From Streptomyces phaeofaciens (GTDB lineage: Bacteria; Actinomycetota; Actinomycetes; Streptomycetales; Streptomycetaceae), in NCBI RefSeq assembly GCF_014648915.1, contig NZ_BMSA01000008.1:62001-126000 (forward strand): a stretch of 64,000 nucleotides of DNA, read 5' to 3'. The position numbers were made by a program, and so were the translations under genes. Below the pieces are notes generated by a model. That model ran no database searches. It worked only from the letters and a program-made list of their open reading frames with translations, and was not told the DNA's origin. Shown here one piece after another: positions 43,102 to 53,950 of this stretch (positions within the stretch are counted from its first letter, which is position 1; each line of letters starts with the position of its first letter).

Positions 43102-44080
43102 CGGCGGGCCTCCGTCCGCGCGAGGTGACCGCGAGGTACACCCCGGTCACCGCCAGCAGGAAGAGCAGCAGCAGGACGGACATCGCGGAGCCGGCGCCGA
43201 AGTTCCAGGTGACGAAGGACGCCTGGTAGATGTGGACCGAGATGAGGTCCGCCGCCTCCGGCGCGGCCCTGCCGAACAGGACGTACGGCGTGTTGAAGTC
43301 GTTGAACGTCCACAGGAACAGCACCAGCACCAGCACCTGGTTGACGGGGCTCAACGACGGCAGGGTGATGCGCCGGATCTGCTGCCATATCCCGGCGCCG
43401 TCCAGGGCCGCCGCCTCGTACAGCTCGCGGGGGATGTTCTGGAGGCCGGCCATCACGATCAGGAAGGCGAACGGCCAGCCCTTCCACACCGACACGGTGA
43501 GCAGGGCGTAGAAGCTGTTGTCGCCGATCAGCCAGAACGACGGCTTGTCGGTGAGGCCCAGCTGGTCGTGCAGGACGTGGTTCACCAGGCCGTTGTCGTG
43601 CTGGAACATGAAGACCCAGGTGATCACGGCCGCGTAGACCGGCAGCGCGTACGGGACCAGGAAGAGGGCCCGCAGCAGACCGCGGCCGCGGAAGGTGTCC
43701 TGCATGAAGATCGCGGCGGCGGTGCCGATCAGCCAGCACAGGGCGACCGAGAGCAGGGTGAAGGCGACCGTGACGAAGAACGAGTGCAGCAGGGCCTCGC
43801 CGACGGGGGCGTTGAAGTCCACCGACAGCGAGTAGTTGTCCAGCCCGGCCCAGGGGGCCGAGCCCCAGTCCCGGATGTAGAACTGGGTGAGCACCTTGAA
43901 GCTCATCACGATGCCGATCACCATCGGCACCAGATGGACGAGGAGTTCGAGGACCAGGGCGGGCAGGAGCAGCAGGTAGGGCAGTCCGATCCGCCGGATC
44001 CGGCCGGGGCGGCGGTTCGCAGGGGCGGCCTTGACCGGGCGGGTGCCCGGCCGGCCGCGTTCGATCGTGGTCGTCATCAC
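43094..44080 (-). CDS. Carbohydrate ABC transporter permease (MalF/CebF-like)
   Basis: A 328-residue permease with a long cytoplasmic N-terminus, six predicted helices and the EAA motif YEAAALDGAGIWQQIRRIT. The start codon overlaps the stop of the solute-binding protein by four bases (ATGA), showing tight co-translation. It partners the downstream MalG-like permease to form the channel. Confidence 0.93.
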   Translation of the reverse strand: MMTTTIERGRPGTRPVKAAPANRRPGRIRRIGLPYLLLLPALVLELLVHLVPMVIGIVMSFKVLTQFYIRDWGSAPWAGLDNYSLSVDFNAPVGEALLHSFFVTVAFTLLSVALCWLIGTAAAIFMQDTFRGRGLLRALFLVPYALPVYAAVITWVFMFQHDNGLVNHVLHDQLGLTDKPSFWLIGDNSFYALLTVSVWKGWPFAFLIVMAGLQNIPRELYEAAALDGAGIWQQIRRITLPSLSPVNQVLVLVLFLWTFNDFNTPYVLFGRAAPEAADLISVHIYQASFVTWNFGAGSAMSVLLLLFLLAVTGVYLAVTSRGRRPADA

Positions 44081-45396
44081 GCCGCCGGCATCTGCTGCTG
44101 GGCCTTCTCGAGCCGGGCCTTGACCGACTCCGTGGTGACGGGCCGGCCGGCCGCCGCCTCGGCGAACAGCTCCTTGACGGCCGTACCGACGGCGGTCTCG
44201 AACTGGGACTCGTCGGCGACCTGGGGCAGCGCCGCGGCGCTCTTGGCGAGGGTGTCCTTCAGGACGACGGTGGCGGGGGTGTTGAACGCCGCGTCGGACT
44301 GGGCGGCGGCGACCGGCGGGATCGAGCTGTAGGCCGTGTTGAGGATCTTCTGCTCGGCGTCGCTGGTCATGAACTTCACGAACTTCGTGGCGCCGTCGAC
44401 GTTGTCGGTGTTCTTGAAGACGGCCAGGTTGATGCCCGCGACCATGGAGTTGACCTGCTCACCGGCGCCGGGGGTGCCGGACTGCACGGGGACGGGCGCG
44501 ATGCCGTAGGCGTCGTCGCTCATGCCCTGGGACTTCAGGTTCGCGGACGCCGACTGCCACAGCAGCATCGCCGTCTTGCCCTTGGCGAAGTCGCTGACGG
44601 ACTGGTTCTGCGCGTACTCGGCGTTGCCGACCGGGATGGCCTTGTCCTTCGCCATCAGGTCGACGTACTGCTTGACCGCGGCGACCACGCCGTCGGAGGT
44701 GAAGTCGGGCTTGCCGTCCTTGGTGAAGAAGTCGGCGCCGTGCTGCTTGGCGAAGGTGAAGACGTGGTGGATGTTCTCCGAGAGGTTGGCGCCCTCGGCG
44801 CCGATGACCTGCTTGCCCTTCGCCTGGATCTTCTTGCCGTCCGCGACCAGCTCGGCCCAGGTGGCCGGCGGCTTCGCGATGCCGGCGTCCGCGAAGATCT
44901 CCTTGTTGTAGTAGAGCGCGTACGCCATCGAGTACAGCGGGACGGCGGCCGGGTCCTGGCCCTCGGCGCCGGTGGAGCCGAGCGCGGACTCCACGAAGCG
45001 GTCCCGGCCGCCGATCTTGGCGAAGTTCGCCTCGTTCCACGGCAGCAGCGCGCCGGTGGCCTGGAGCGAGGCGGACCAGGTGTTGCCGATGTTCAGCACG
45101 TCGGGGCCCTGGCCGGACGTGGTCGCCGTGAGGATCCGGTTGAGCAGGTCCGACCACGGGACGACCTCCAGCTTCACCTCGATCCCGGTCTCCTTCTCGA
45201 ACTTGTCCAGCTCCGGCTGGAGCACCTTCTTGTCGATCTCGATGCTCGCGCCCTGGTTGGAGGCCCAGTACGTCAGCGTCTTCGGTGCGTCGTTGGAACC
45301 CTCGCCGTCGGTCGAGGATCCGCCTCCGCAGGCCGTCGCGGCCAGCGCGAGTGACATGACGACGGCGCCTGCGGCCGCGGCTCGGATGGTGCGCAT
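44077..45396 (-). CDS. Sugar-binding lipoprotein of ABC transporter
   Basis: A 439-residue extracellular solute-binding protein of family 1. The lipoprotein signal ends in LALAATACGGGS with the lipid-bearing Cys at residue 23. Mature-protein blocks TLTYWASNQGASIEIDK, GPDVLNIGNTWSA and YYNKEIFADAGI are typical of CebE/BxlE proteins. The ATG at 45396 follows GGGAG. The first seven codons of the longer frame lack support. It captures oligosaccharides at the membrane; laminari- or cello-oligosaccharides fit the surrounding hydrolases. A CebR-like box lies about 150 bases upstream. Confidence 0.92.
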   Translation of the reverse strand: MRTIRAAAAGAVVMSLALAATACGGGSSTDGEGSNDAPKTLTYWASNQGASIEIDKKVLQPELDKFEKETGIEVKLEVVPWSDLLNRILTATTSGQGPDVLNIGNTWSASLQATGALLPWNEANFAKIGGRDRFVESALGSTGAEGQDPAAVPLYSMAYALYYNKEIFADAGIAKPPATWAELVADGKKIQAKGKQVIGAEGANLSENIHHVFTFAKQHGADFFTKDGKPDFTSDGVVAAVKQYVDLMAKDKAIPVGNAEYAQNQSVSDFAKGKTAMLLWQSASANLKSQGMSDDAYGIAPVPVQSGTPGAGEQVNSMVAGINLAVFKNTDNVDGATKFVKFMTSDAEQKILNTAYSSIPPVAAAQSDAAFNTPATVVLKDTLAKSAAALPQVADESQFETAVGTAVKELFAEAAAGRPVTTESVKARLEKAQQQMPAA

Positions 45397-45543
45397 GGGT
45401 CGACTCCCGGTTGTCATCAGGACTTAATTTAGGACGTGAGTTAAACCTCGGAACGCGGCCGCGTCAAGGGTTTCGACGCGGCTCACGCAAGTCGGTCGCC
45501 CCTCTTGACGCACACGTTCGGGTAGTTGAAGCATTCACCGGCG

Positions 45544-45557
45544 AGAGAGCGCTCCCA
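45544..45557. promoter_or_regulatory. CebR-like operator (12 of 14 match)
   Basis: AGAGAGCGCTCCCA lies in the divergent region between the binding-protein and GH55 genes. The Streptomyces CebR site is the palindrome TGGGAGCGCTCCCA, so two positions differ. A LacI-family repressor released by cello- or laminari-oligosaccharides is expected to act here on one or both genes. A second AT-rich motif, TTAATTTAGGACGTGAGTTAA-like, lies at about 45424-45444. Confidence 0.6.
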
Positions 45558-45597
45558 ACCCCACGACCGTTCACTTCCTGAACCAGGAGAGCCGCCC

Positions 45598-47385
<1,788 letters not shown>

Positions 47386-47442
47386 GGGACGTGTCGCCCC
47401 GAGCGGCCGGTGCGGGCGGTATCCCCGAGCGGCGGGTGCGCC

Positions 47443-47477
47443 GGGTGCGGGCGGGAACATGGTCCCCGCCCGCACCC
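47443..47477. terminator. Bidirectional terminator between convergent genes
   Basis: GGGTGCGGGCGGG pairs exactly with CCCGCCCGCACCC around a 9-base loop. It sits in the 123-base gap between the GH55 gene and the EF-G-like gene, which point at each other. Confidence 0.65.
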
Positions 47478-47508
47478 CGCCCGCACCTCACGCACCCCTC
47501 GTGGACCG

Positions 47509-49554
47509 CTACGTCGTCGCCGGCACCGCCGGCGCCGGGGCGTACCCCGTCGGCCGGGCCGTGAAGGTGCCACGGCCCTGCGTGCGGCTGCGCAGCCGGG
47601 TCGCGTAGCCGAACAGCTCGGCCAGCGGCACGGTGGCGGTGACCACCGCGGACCCGCCGCGCACGGCCGAGTCGGTGACCCGGCCGCGGCGGGCCGCGAG
47701 GTCGCCGAGGACGGAGCCCACGGCTTCCTCGGGCACGGTGACCGCGACCTCGACGACCGGCTCCAGCAGGACCATCGCACAGGCCCGCAGCGCCTCCCGG
47801 AGCCCGAACCGGCCCGCCGTGCGGAAGGCCGTCTCGGAGGAGTCCTTCACGTGGGTCGCCCCGTCCGTCAGGGTGACCCGCAGCCCGGTCACCGGGTGCC
47901 CGCCGAGGGGACCCTCGGCGAGCGCGTCCCGGCAGCCGGCCTCGACGGCACGGACGTACTCCTGCGGCACCCGCCCGCCGACGACGGCGGACCGGAACTC
48001 GAAGCCCTCCTCCAGCGCCTCCACATCGAGCACGACGTGCGCGAACTGCCCGGCCCCGCCGTCCTGTTTGACGTGCCGGAAGACCTGCCCGGTCACACCC
48101 CGGCCGACGGTCTCGCGGTAGGTCACCCGGGGGCGGCCCACGTTGACGTCCAGTCCGAGGGTGCGGCGGATCTTCTCCACCGCGACCTCCAGATGCAGTT
48201 CACCCATGCCCGACAGAAGGGTCTGACCGGTCTCGGGGTCGGTCCGTACGACCAGCGAGGGATCCTCCTCGGCCAGCCGGGCGAGCGCGGAGGCCAGCCG
48301 GTCGGTGTCGGTGCCGCGGCACGCCTCGACCGCCACGGAGACCACCGGGTCGGGGACACCGGGCGGTTCGAGGACGAGCGGGGCCTGCGGCGCGCACAGC
48401 GTCGAGCCCGCGCGGGCCGCCTTCAGCCCCACGACGGCCACGATGTCGCCGGCGACCGCCCGGTCCAGCTGGGCATGCCGGTCGGCCTGGACGCGCAGGA
48501 TCCGGCCGATCCGCTCGGTGCGCCGCGATCCGGACTCCCACAGCGTGTCTCCCTTCTCGATCGTGCCCGAGTACACCCGCAGATACGTGAGACGTCCCGT
48601 CGCGGTGGCGCTCACCTTGAACGCCAGCGCCACCGACGGCGCCGCCGGATCCGCCGCCCGTTCCTGCTCCGCCCCCTCGTGGGTGCCGCGCACCGCGGGC
48701 ACGTCCAGCGGGGACGGGAGATACGCCACGACGGCGTCGAGCAGCGGTTCGATGCCGCGGTTGCGGTACGCCGAGCCGCACAGCACGACCACACCGTCAC
48801 CGGTGCGGGTCAGGTCGCGCAGGGCGGCCGCGAGGGTTTCGGCGGAGACGGTCTCCCGGTCGCAGAACTCCTCCAGCGCGGCCGGGTGACGCTCCGCGAC
48901 GGCTTCCTCCAGCAGCCGGCGCCGGCGCAGCGCCTCCTCCCGCAGCTCCTGCGGCACAGCGCCCTCGACGAGGGTGTCGCTGTCTTCGCCCCAGGTCAGG
49001 GCGCGCATGTGCAGCAGGTCGACGACGCCGGTGAAGGCGTCCTCGGTGCCGATCGGCAGCTGGACGACCAGCGGGACCGGGTGGAGGCGGTCACGGATCG
49101 ACGCCACGGCCGTGTCGAGGTCGGCGCCCGCCCGGTCGAGCTTGTTGACGAACGCGATCCTCGGCACGCCATGGCGGTCGGCCTGCCGCCACACGGACTC
49201 GCTCTGCGGCTCGACGCCCGCGACGGCGTCGAACACCGCCACCGCCCCGTCGAGCACGCGCAGCGCGCGCTCCACCTCGTCGGCGAAGTCGACGTGCCCC
49301 GGTGTGTCGATGAGGTTGACGCGGTGGCCGTCCCAGTCGCAGCTGACGGCCGCGGCGAAGATGGTGATGCCGCGGTCGCGTTCCTGCGGGTCGAAGTCGG
49401 TGATGGTGGTGCCGTCGTGGACCTCGCCGCGCTTGTGCGTGGTCCCGGTGGCGTACAGGATCCGCTCGGTGACGGTGGTCTTCCCGGCGTCGACGTGGGC
49501 GAGGATGCCCAGGTTGCGAACGGCGGTGAGGTGACGGTCGAGGTGGTTGCGCAC
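47509..49554 (-). CDS. Elongation factor G-like ribosomal GTPase
   Basis: A 681-residue translational GTPase with G1 AHVDAGKTT (residues 19-27), DRGITI in switch I, DTPGHVDF and NKLDRAG. Domains II to V are intact, including VRGGSAVVTATVPLAELFGY near the end. It is close in size to EF-G2/FusB-type paralogues of Streptomyces and also to the OtrA/TetM ribosome-protection proteins. The domain IV tip residues that confer protection cannot be read by eye, so a second EF-G is preferred. The GTG start has AAGGG just upstream. A short Cys-ended ORF lies 139 bases upstream and may be a leader. Confidence 0.85.
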   Translation of the reverse strand: MRNHLDRHLTAVRNLGILAHVDAGKTTVTERILYATGTTHKRGEVHDGTTITDFDPQERDRGITIFAAAVSCDWDGHRVNLIDTPGHVDFADEVERALRVLDGAVAVFDAVAGVEPQSESVWRQADRHGVPRIAFVNKLDRAGADLDTAVASIRDRLHPVPLVVQLPIGTEDAFTGVVDLLHMRALTWGEDSDTLVEGAVPQELREEALRRRRLLEEAVAERHPAALEEFCDRETVSAETLAAALRDLTRTGDGVVVLCGSAYRNRGIEPLLDAVVAYLPSPLDVPAVRGTHEGAEQERAADPAAPSVALAFKVSATATGRLTYLRVYSGTIEKGDTLWESGSRRTERIGRILRVQADRHAQLDRAVAGDIVAVVGLKAARAGSTLCAPQAPLVLEPPGVPDPVVSVAVEACRGTDTDRLASALARLAEEDPSLVVRTDPETGQTLLSGMGELHLEVAVEKIRRTLGLDVNVGRPRVTYRETVGRGVTGQVFRHVKQDGGAGQFAHVVLDVEALEEGFEFRSAVVGGRVPQEYVRAVEAGCRDALAEGPLGGHPVTGLRVTLTDGATHVKDSSETAFRTAGRFGLREALRACAMVLLEPVVEVAVTVPEEAVGSVLGDLAARRGRVTDSAVRGGSAVVTATVPLAELFGYATRLRSRTQGRGTFTARPTGYAPAPAVPATT

Positions 49555-49692
49555 GGCCCTTGGCCTTTCGGGTGCTGCGGTGGAACGGGCAGCGCGATTC
49601 GCCGGACGACTTCGGCGTGAGTGCGGGACGCGAAGGTGACTCGCCGTCGACTGCGCTGGGCAGGACGGCGGTTCGGTGCGCTCAGGCGGTCG
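49555..49692. other. Leader region of the EF-G-like gene
   Basis: About 140 bases between the short leader ORF and the EF-G-like start; no gene is apparent. A regulated attenuator would lie here. Confidence 0.35.
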
Positions 49693-49797
49693 TCAGCACT
49701 TCCGGTGCCGGCCGCGCAGCGGACACCGGACGGCCCGAGACACGAGGATCACCTCGTAGCGGGCACGGGGAGCGGCGGCAGCGGTGTGGTCACGCAT
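49693..49797 (-). CDS. Possible leader peptide (34 aa) ahead of the EF-G-like gene
   Basis: ATG 49797 is preceded by GAGGGGAG at six bases. The peptide begins MRDHTAAAAPRARYEVILVS and ends CPLRGRHRKC. The VILVSR core and terminal Cys recall the short cysteine-responsive leader peptides of Streptomyces (V-L-L-V-S-R then a C-terminal Cys), though the match is loose. It is in the same orientation as the EF-G-like gene. Confidence 0.4.
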   Translation of the reverse strand: MRDHTAAAAPRARYEVILVSRAVRCPLRGRHRKC

Positions 49798-49938
49798 GGC
49801 GGGCTCCCCTCGATCGTCGCGGTGTGGCACGGCCCCCTGTCGTGGGTGGCGCGTGATCTTCGGTGAGTGTAGAGGCGAACGGGGGCGCGCCGCACGGGAT
49901 TTATCCGAACCGTGCGGCGCGCCGTCGGCACCCCGTGC

Positions 49939-50640
49939 TCAGGCGGGTGTGTCCCGCGGTGTGTAGAAGTGGCGCCGCACCTTGCGCAGCCACGCGTCGG
50001 CGGCCGTCTCGTCGGGCTGTTCGGGCAGCGCGCTGCGCGTCGTGCTGAACTTCTCCTCGAAGTCCCGCAGCAGCGGCAGCGCGTGCTCGGGGTCGGCGGC
50101 CGCCTGCTCGCCGAAGCGGTGGTAGCTCTCCGGGTCGTCGACGCGGATCGTGAGCGTGCCGGTGGCGTACAGCTCGTAGCCCTGGGTGCACAGCCGCTTG
50201 AGGTGGCGGGCGTGCTTGGCGGTCCGCTTGCGGCTGTCCTCGGAGATGCCGCCCTCGCCCTTGTTGCGCAGCTTGCGGAACTGCTGGGTGGCGTAGCCGA
50301 GATAGGCGTCGCGGACCCGGTGGGCGCTCGGCAGGGTGGCGCGGATCGCGATGAGTTCGTCGCCGAGCGCGGTACGGACCTCGTACAGCTCGTCGGGCAG
50401 CCAGACGAGTTCCGTCACCGTCGGGTTGCCGCCGAGGGCGAGTCGGCACCACTTCGCGGCCTCGTGCAGGGTGCGGTCGGGGGCCGTGGTGACGTGCGAG
50501 TCCTGAGGCCGGCGCAGACCGTGCAGCTCGTCCGTGGGCGTGGCGAACATGCCGAGCCGGTCCACGTCGGAGCCGGGGTGGGCGAGCCCGTAGGCGGTCG
50601 AGCCGACGATGCCGGACAGCAGGATGTTGGTGACGGTCAC
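49939..50640 (-). CDS. Nucleotidyltransferase-fold protein (YcgL/RlaP-like)
   Basis: A 233-residue protein with the minimal nucleotidyltransferase motif GSTAYGLAHPGSDVDRLG at the N-terminus (G-S then D-x-D). A helical region with DAYLGYATQQFRKLRNKG and ARHLKRLCTQGYELYATG follows. This matches the COG3541-type predicted nucleotidyltransferases, some of which sit beside RNA ligases. The GTG at 50640 follows a G-rich site. Function unknown beyond a probable NMP transfer. It points away from the hydroxyproline genes and is probably independent. Confidence 0.8.
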   Translation of the reverse strand: MTVTNILLSGIVGSTAYGLAHPGSDVDRLGMFATPTDELHGLRRPQDSHVTTAPDRTLHEAAKWCRLALGGNPTVTELVWLPDELYEVRTALGDELIAIRATLPSAHRVRDAYLGYATQQFRKLRNKGEGGISEDSRKRTAKHARHLKRLCTQGYELYATGTLTIRVDDPESYHRFGEQAAADPEHALPLLRDFEEKFSTTRSALPEQPDETAADAWLRKVRRHFYTPRDTPA

Positions 50641-50683
50641 AGGTGCCCCCGTTGGTGGTGCCGTTCTCCCGGGACCGTCCTGA

Positions 50684-50730
50684 CGCACGGGCGGGTTCCG
50701 GGACCGCCTCGCGCACGGGCGGGTTCCGGG
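50684..50730. repeat. 19-bp direct repeat upstream of the nucleotidyltransferase
   Basis: CGCACGGGCGGGTTCCGGG occurs at 50684-50702 and 50712-50730 (28-base period). It lies in the 294-base divergent gap. It may be a chance slippage duplication or a regulator site. Confidence 0.55.
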
Positions 50731-50916
50731 TGGTGGTCTCCGTCCCCGCGTACGGGTGCCGGACCGTCATGATGCCCCGCATCCGGGCCTGGCCACCTCA
50801 TCTTTTCCGGGGGCCGCGGGGTGGTGACGGGCCGGGTCGGCTCGTCCCGCACGGCTCGGTGTGCCGGTCGCCCGGGCGGGCCGGTGGGTCTCCGTCCTGT
50901 TCCGGCGCAGAGCGCC

Positions 50917-50925
50917 ATGTGACAT
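50917..50925. promoter_or_regulatory. Candidate GntR operator ATGTGACAT
   Basis: The palindrome ATGT-G-ACAT lies ten bases before the GTG start of the first oxidoreductase gene. The same core recurs at 53864 and, with one change, at 55918. The FCD-type GntR gene at 55992 is the likely regulator. Confidence 0.6.
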
Positions 50926-50934
50926 ATTACTGAC

Positions 50935-52089
50935 GTGACCAACGGACCCAGCGGTGACGTGGTGGTCGTCGGCGCCGGCATGGTGGGCGCCGCCTGTGCG
51001 CTGTACGCGGCCCGAGCCGGGCTCGACGTGATCCTGGTGGACCGGGGCCCGGTGGCCGGCGGCACGACCGGAGCCGGCGAGGGCAATCTCCTCGTCTCCG
51101 ACAAGGAACCCGGACCCGAACTCCACCTGGCCCTCCTGTCCGCCCGGTTGTGGGGCGAGCTGGCCCAGGAGCTGGGCACGGCCGTCGAGTACGAGCCCAA
51201 GGGCGGGCTCGTGGTGGCCTCTACCCCCGACGGGCTCACCGCCCTGGCCCGCCTGGCCGCCGGACAGCGGGCGGCCGGAGTACGGACCGTCCCCGTCGAC
51301 GCGAGCGAACTCCGCTCGCTGGAGCCCCACTTGGCCCCCGGCCTGGCGGGCGGAGTGCTGTATCCCCAGGACGCCCAGGTCATGCCCACCCTGGCCGCAG
51401 CCCACCTCGCCCGGGCCTCCGGCGCCCGGCTGGAGACCGGCCGGACGGTGACGCGGGTGCTGCGCGGCGCCGACGGCGCCGTGCGCGGGGTCCGTACCGA
51501 CCGGGGCGACCTCCTCGCCCCCGCCGTGGTGAACGCGGCCGGAACCTGGGGCGGCGAGGTCGCCGCCCTCGCCGGGGTCCCCCTGCCCGTGCTCCCCCGG
51601 CGCGGATTCGTCCTGGTCACCGAGCCGCTGCCGCGCCGGGTACGGCACAAGGTGTACGCCGCCGACTACGTGGCCGACGTGGCCAGCGACTCGGCCGCCC
51701 TCCAGACCTCGCCGGTCGTCGAGGGCACCGCCGCCGGCCCGGTCCTGATCGGCGCGAGCCGCGAGCGGGTCGGCTTCGACCGCTCCTTCTCCCTGCCCGT
51801 CGTCCGCGCCCTCGCGGCCGGGGCGACCCGGCTGTTCCCCTTCCTGGACGACGTACGGGTGATGCGCACGTACCTCGGATTCCGCCCCTACCTGCCCGAC
51901 CATCTGCCCGCCCTCGGACCCGATCCGCGCGTGCCGGGGCTGTTCCACGCGTGCGGGCACGAGGGCGCGGGCATCGGGCTCGCCACCGGCAGCGGGCAGC
52001 TGATCGCGCAGGCCCTGACCGGCGGGACGCCCGAGCTGGACCTCACCCCGTTCCGCCCCGACCGCTTCGCCGAGGAGGCCACCGCGTGA
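50935..52089 (+). CDS. FAD-dependent oxidoreductase (DAO family), hydroxyproline-type
   Basis: A 384-residue DAO-fold flavoenzyme with the FAD motif VVVVGAGMVGAACALYAARAG near residue 10. The C-terminal GHEGAGIGLATGSGQLIA closes the FAD site. With the two next genes it matches the heterotrimeric D-hydroxyproline/opine dehydrogenases (LhpB/HcnC-like catalytic subunit). It should oxidise cis-4-hydroxy-D-proline to pyrroline-hydroxycarboxylate. The GTG start lacks a clear ribosome site and could be leaderless, with the operator just upstream. Its stop overlaps the next start (GTGA). Confidence 0.85.
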   Translation: MTNGPSGDVVVVGAGMVGAACALYAARAGLDVILVDRGPVAGGTTGAGEGNLLVSDKEPGPELHLALLSARLWGELAQELGTAVEYEPKGGLVVASTPDGLTALARLAAGQRAAGVRTVPVDASELRSLEPHLAPGLAGGVLYPQDAQVMPTLAAAHLARASGARLETGRTVTRVLRGADGAVRGVRTDRGDLLAPAVVNAAGTWGGEVAALAGVPLPVLPRRGFVLVTEPLPRRVRHKVYAADYVADVASDSAALQTSPVVEGTAAGPVLIGASRERVGFDRSFSLPVVRALAAGATRLFPFLDDVRVMRTYLGFRPYLPDHLPALGPDPRVPGLFHACGHEGAGIGLATGSGQLIAQALTGGTPELDLTPFRPDRFAEEATA

Positions 52090-52385
52090 ATCCGCTGGAA
52101 CTGGTCCGGGCCCGCGCCGGAACCCCGTTCACCGTCCGGTTCGACGGCCGGGAGATCGAGGCGCTGCCCGGCCGGACGGTCGCCGCCGTGCTGTGGTCGG
52201 CGGGCGTCACCGCCTGGCGCACCACGCGGGACGGGGGACGGCCTCGCGGGGTCTTCTGCGGGATCGGGGTGTGCTTCGACTGCCTGGTGACCGTGGACGG
52301 CCGGCCCAACCAGCGGGCCTGCCTGGTCCCCGCGGAACCGGGCGCGGACATCCGGACGCAGGAGGGGACGGGCCACGATGAGTGA
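52086..52385 (+). CDS. [2Fe-2S]-binding subunit of hydroxyproline dehydrogenase
   Basis: A 99-residue ferredoxin-like protein with the plant-type Cys pattern CGIGVCFDC and a later Cys in QRACLVP. HcnA/LhpE-type small subunits look like this. It overlaps both neighbours (four bases upstream, eight downstream), so the three proteins should be made together. It passes electrons between the two flavin subunits. Confidence 0.87.
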   Translation: MNPLELVRARAGTPFTVRFDGREIEALPGRTVAAVLWSAGVTAWRTTRDGGRPRGVFCGIGVCFDCLVTVDGRPNQRACLVPAEPGADIRTQEGTGHDE

Positions 52386-53823
52386 GCGCCGCCCGGTCCT
52401 CGCGGTGATCGGCGCCGGCCCGGCGGGGCTCGCGGCCACCCTGGCGGCGGCCGCGCGCGGGGTGCGGGTGACGCTGATCGACTCCGGCACACAGGCGGGC
52501 GGCCAGTTCTACCGGCAGCCCGCCCCCGGCCTCGGCGCCCGCCGCCCGCAGGCGCTCCACCACCAGTGGCGCACCTGGGAACGTCTGCGCACCGGCCTCG
52601 ACACCCGTCTCGCCGACGGGCGCGTCACCCACCTGACAGACCATCATGTGTGTTGGGTGGAAAGGGATTCGTCCGTCGAGGGGGAGCCCGTCCGCGATGA
52701 CCCCGCCGCCCCCGGCTTCACGGTCCACGCGCTCCTCGGCCCCGAGCAGCGCGAGTCCGTCGCGATCCGCGCCCACGGGGTGCTGCTGGCGACCGGCGCC
52801 TACGAGAAGGTGCTTCCCTTCCCCGGCTGGACCCTGCCGGGCGTGGTCACCGCGGGCGGCGCCCAGGCCCTGCTGAAGGGGGGACTCACCCTGCCCGGCC
52901 GTACGGCGGTCGTGGCCGGCACCGGCCCGCTGCTGCTGCCCGTCGCGACCGGCCTCGCCGCGGCGGGCGCCAGGGTCGTCGCCCTGGTCGAATCCGCCGG
53001 CCCCAGGGACTTCGTACGCCGGTCCCGCTCCCTCGCCGGAGCACCGGACAAGCTCGCCGAGGGGGCCGGGTACGCGGCTCGGCTCCTGCGCCATCGGGTC
53101 TCGGTGAAGGCCCGTCATACGGTGCTGGAGGCGCACGGCGTCGAACGGCTGGAGTCCGTGACCGTCGCCGCCCTCGGCCCCGACGGGCGTCCGCGACCCG
53201 GCACCGCGCTCCGCCTCCCCTGCGACACCCTGGCCGTGGGCCACGGTCTGCTGCCGCACACCGATCTCGCGGACGGGCTCGGCTGCCGTCTCGACGGACC
53301 GGCCGTGCGCGTGGACGACGAACAGCGCACCGACGTCCCCGGCGTATGGGCGGCGGGCGAGTCCACGGGCGTCGGCGGCGCGGCCCTGTCGCTGGCCGAG
53401 GGACACCTCGCGGGCCGGTCCGCGGCGGCCCGGCTGCACGGCACGGCCCCCGATCCGGCACGGCGGACCCGGGCCGCCCGGACCCGGACCCGGCTGCGCG
53501 CGTTCTCCGAGGGTCTCGCCGGCGCGTTCGCGCCCCCGGCGCACTGGGCGGAGCTGGTGACCGACGAGACGGTCGTGTGCCGCTGCGAGGAGGTCACCGC
53601 CGGTGCGGTCCGGGAGGCCGTCGGCTCGCTCGGCGCCGGCGATCTGCGCACGGTGAAGCTGCTGACCCGGGCCGGGATGGGCTGGTGCCAGGGCCGGATG
53701 TGCGAATCCGGTGTGGCGGGTGTCGCGGGCTGCGCGGCCACCCCGGCCCGCCGGCTGCCGGCCCGCCCGGTCCCGCTCGGCATGCTGGCCGCGCCCACCG
53801 ACGATCCCCCGCCGGCCCGGTGA
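52378..53823 (+). CDS. FAD/NAD-binding subunit of hydroxyproline dehydrogenase
   Basis: A 481-residue flavoprotein with VIGAGPAGLAATLAAAARG at the N-terminus and a second nucleotide motif TAVVAGTGPLLLPVATGLA in the middle. A C-terminal BFD-like [2Fe-2S] module shows VCRCEEVTAGAVREAVG and GMGWCQGRMC. The layout is that of HcnB/LhpF-type subunits. It probably reoxidises the complex. It is the last of the three coupled subunits. A spacer of 127 bases with an operator core separates it from the next gene. Confidence 0.87.
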   Translation: MSERRPVLAVIGAGPAGLAATLAAAARGVRVTLIDSGTQAGGQFYRQPAPGLGARRPQALHHQWRTWERLRTGLDTRLADGRVTHLTDHHVCWVERDSSVEGEPVRDDPAAPGFTVHALLGPEQRESVAIRAHGVLLATGAYEKVLPFPGWTLPGVVTAGGAQALLKGGLTLPGRTAVVAGTGPLLLPVATGLAAAGARVVALVESAGPRDFVRRSRSLAGAPDKLAEGAGYAARLLRHRVSVKARHTVLEAHGVERLESVTVAALGPDGRPRPGTALRLPCDTLAVGHGLLPHTDLADGLGCRLDGPAVRVDDEQRTDVPGVWAAGESTGVGGAALSLAEGHLAGRSAAARLHGTAPDPARRTRAARTRTRLRAFSEGLAGAFAPPAHWAELVTDETVVCRCEEVTAGAVREAVGSLGAGDLRTVKLLTRAGMGWCQGRMCESGVAGVAGCAATPARRLPARPVPLGMLAAPTDDPPPAR

Positions 53824-53863
53824 CGGGTGACCGGTGACGGGTGCCGGGTCGCGACTCAGTGCC

Positions 53864-53872
53864 ATGTCACAT
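53864..53872. promoter_or_regulatory. Candidate GntR operator ATGTCACAT
   Basis: The inverse of the 50917 core lies in the 127-base gap before the DHDPS-family gene. It suggests a separate regulated promoter for the second half of the locus. Confidence 0.55.
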
Positions 53873-53950
53873 ACCGATGCCGTCGCTCCCTGAAGGAATC
53901 CCCCGAAAGAGCCGAGCAGGCCGAACAAGCCGAAAGAGAGGCCCTCCCCC

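Noticed and set aside
47509..49554. Calling the EF-G-like gene a tetracycline-resistance gene
   Set aside because: Overall layout fits EF-G2 equally well and the diagnostic domain IV loop could not be read reliably.
47410..49620. 736-codon plus-strand open frame over the EF-G-like gene
   Set aside because: Antisense shadow without domains; the GTPase on the minus strand is unmistakable.
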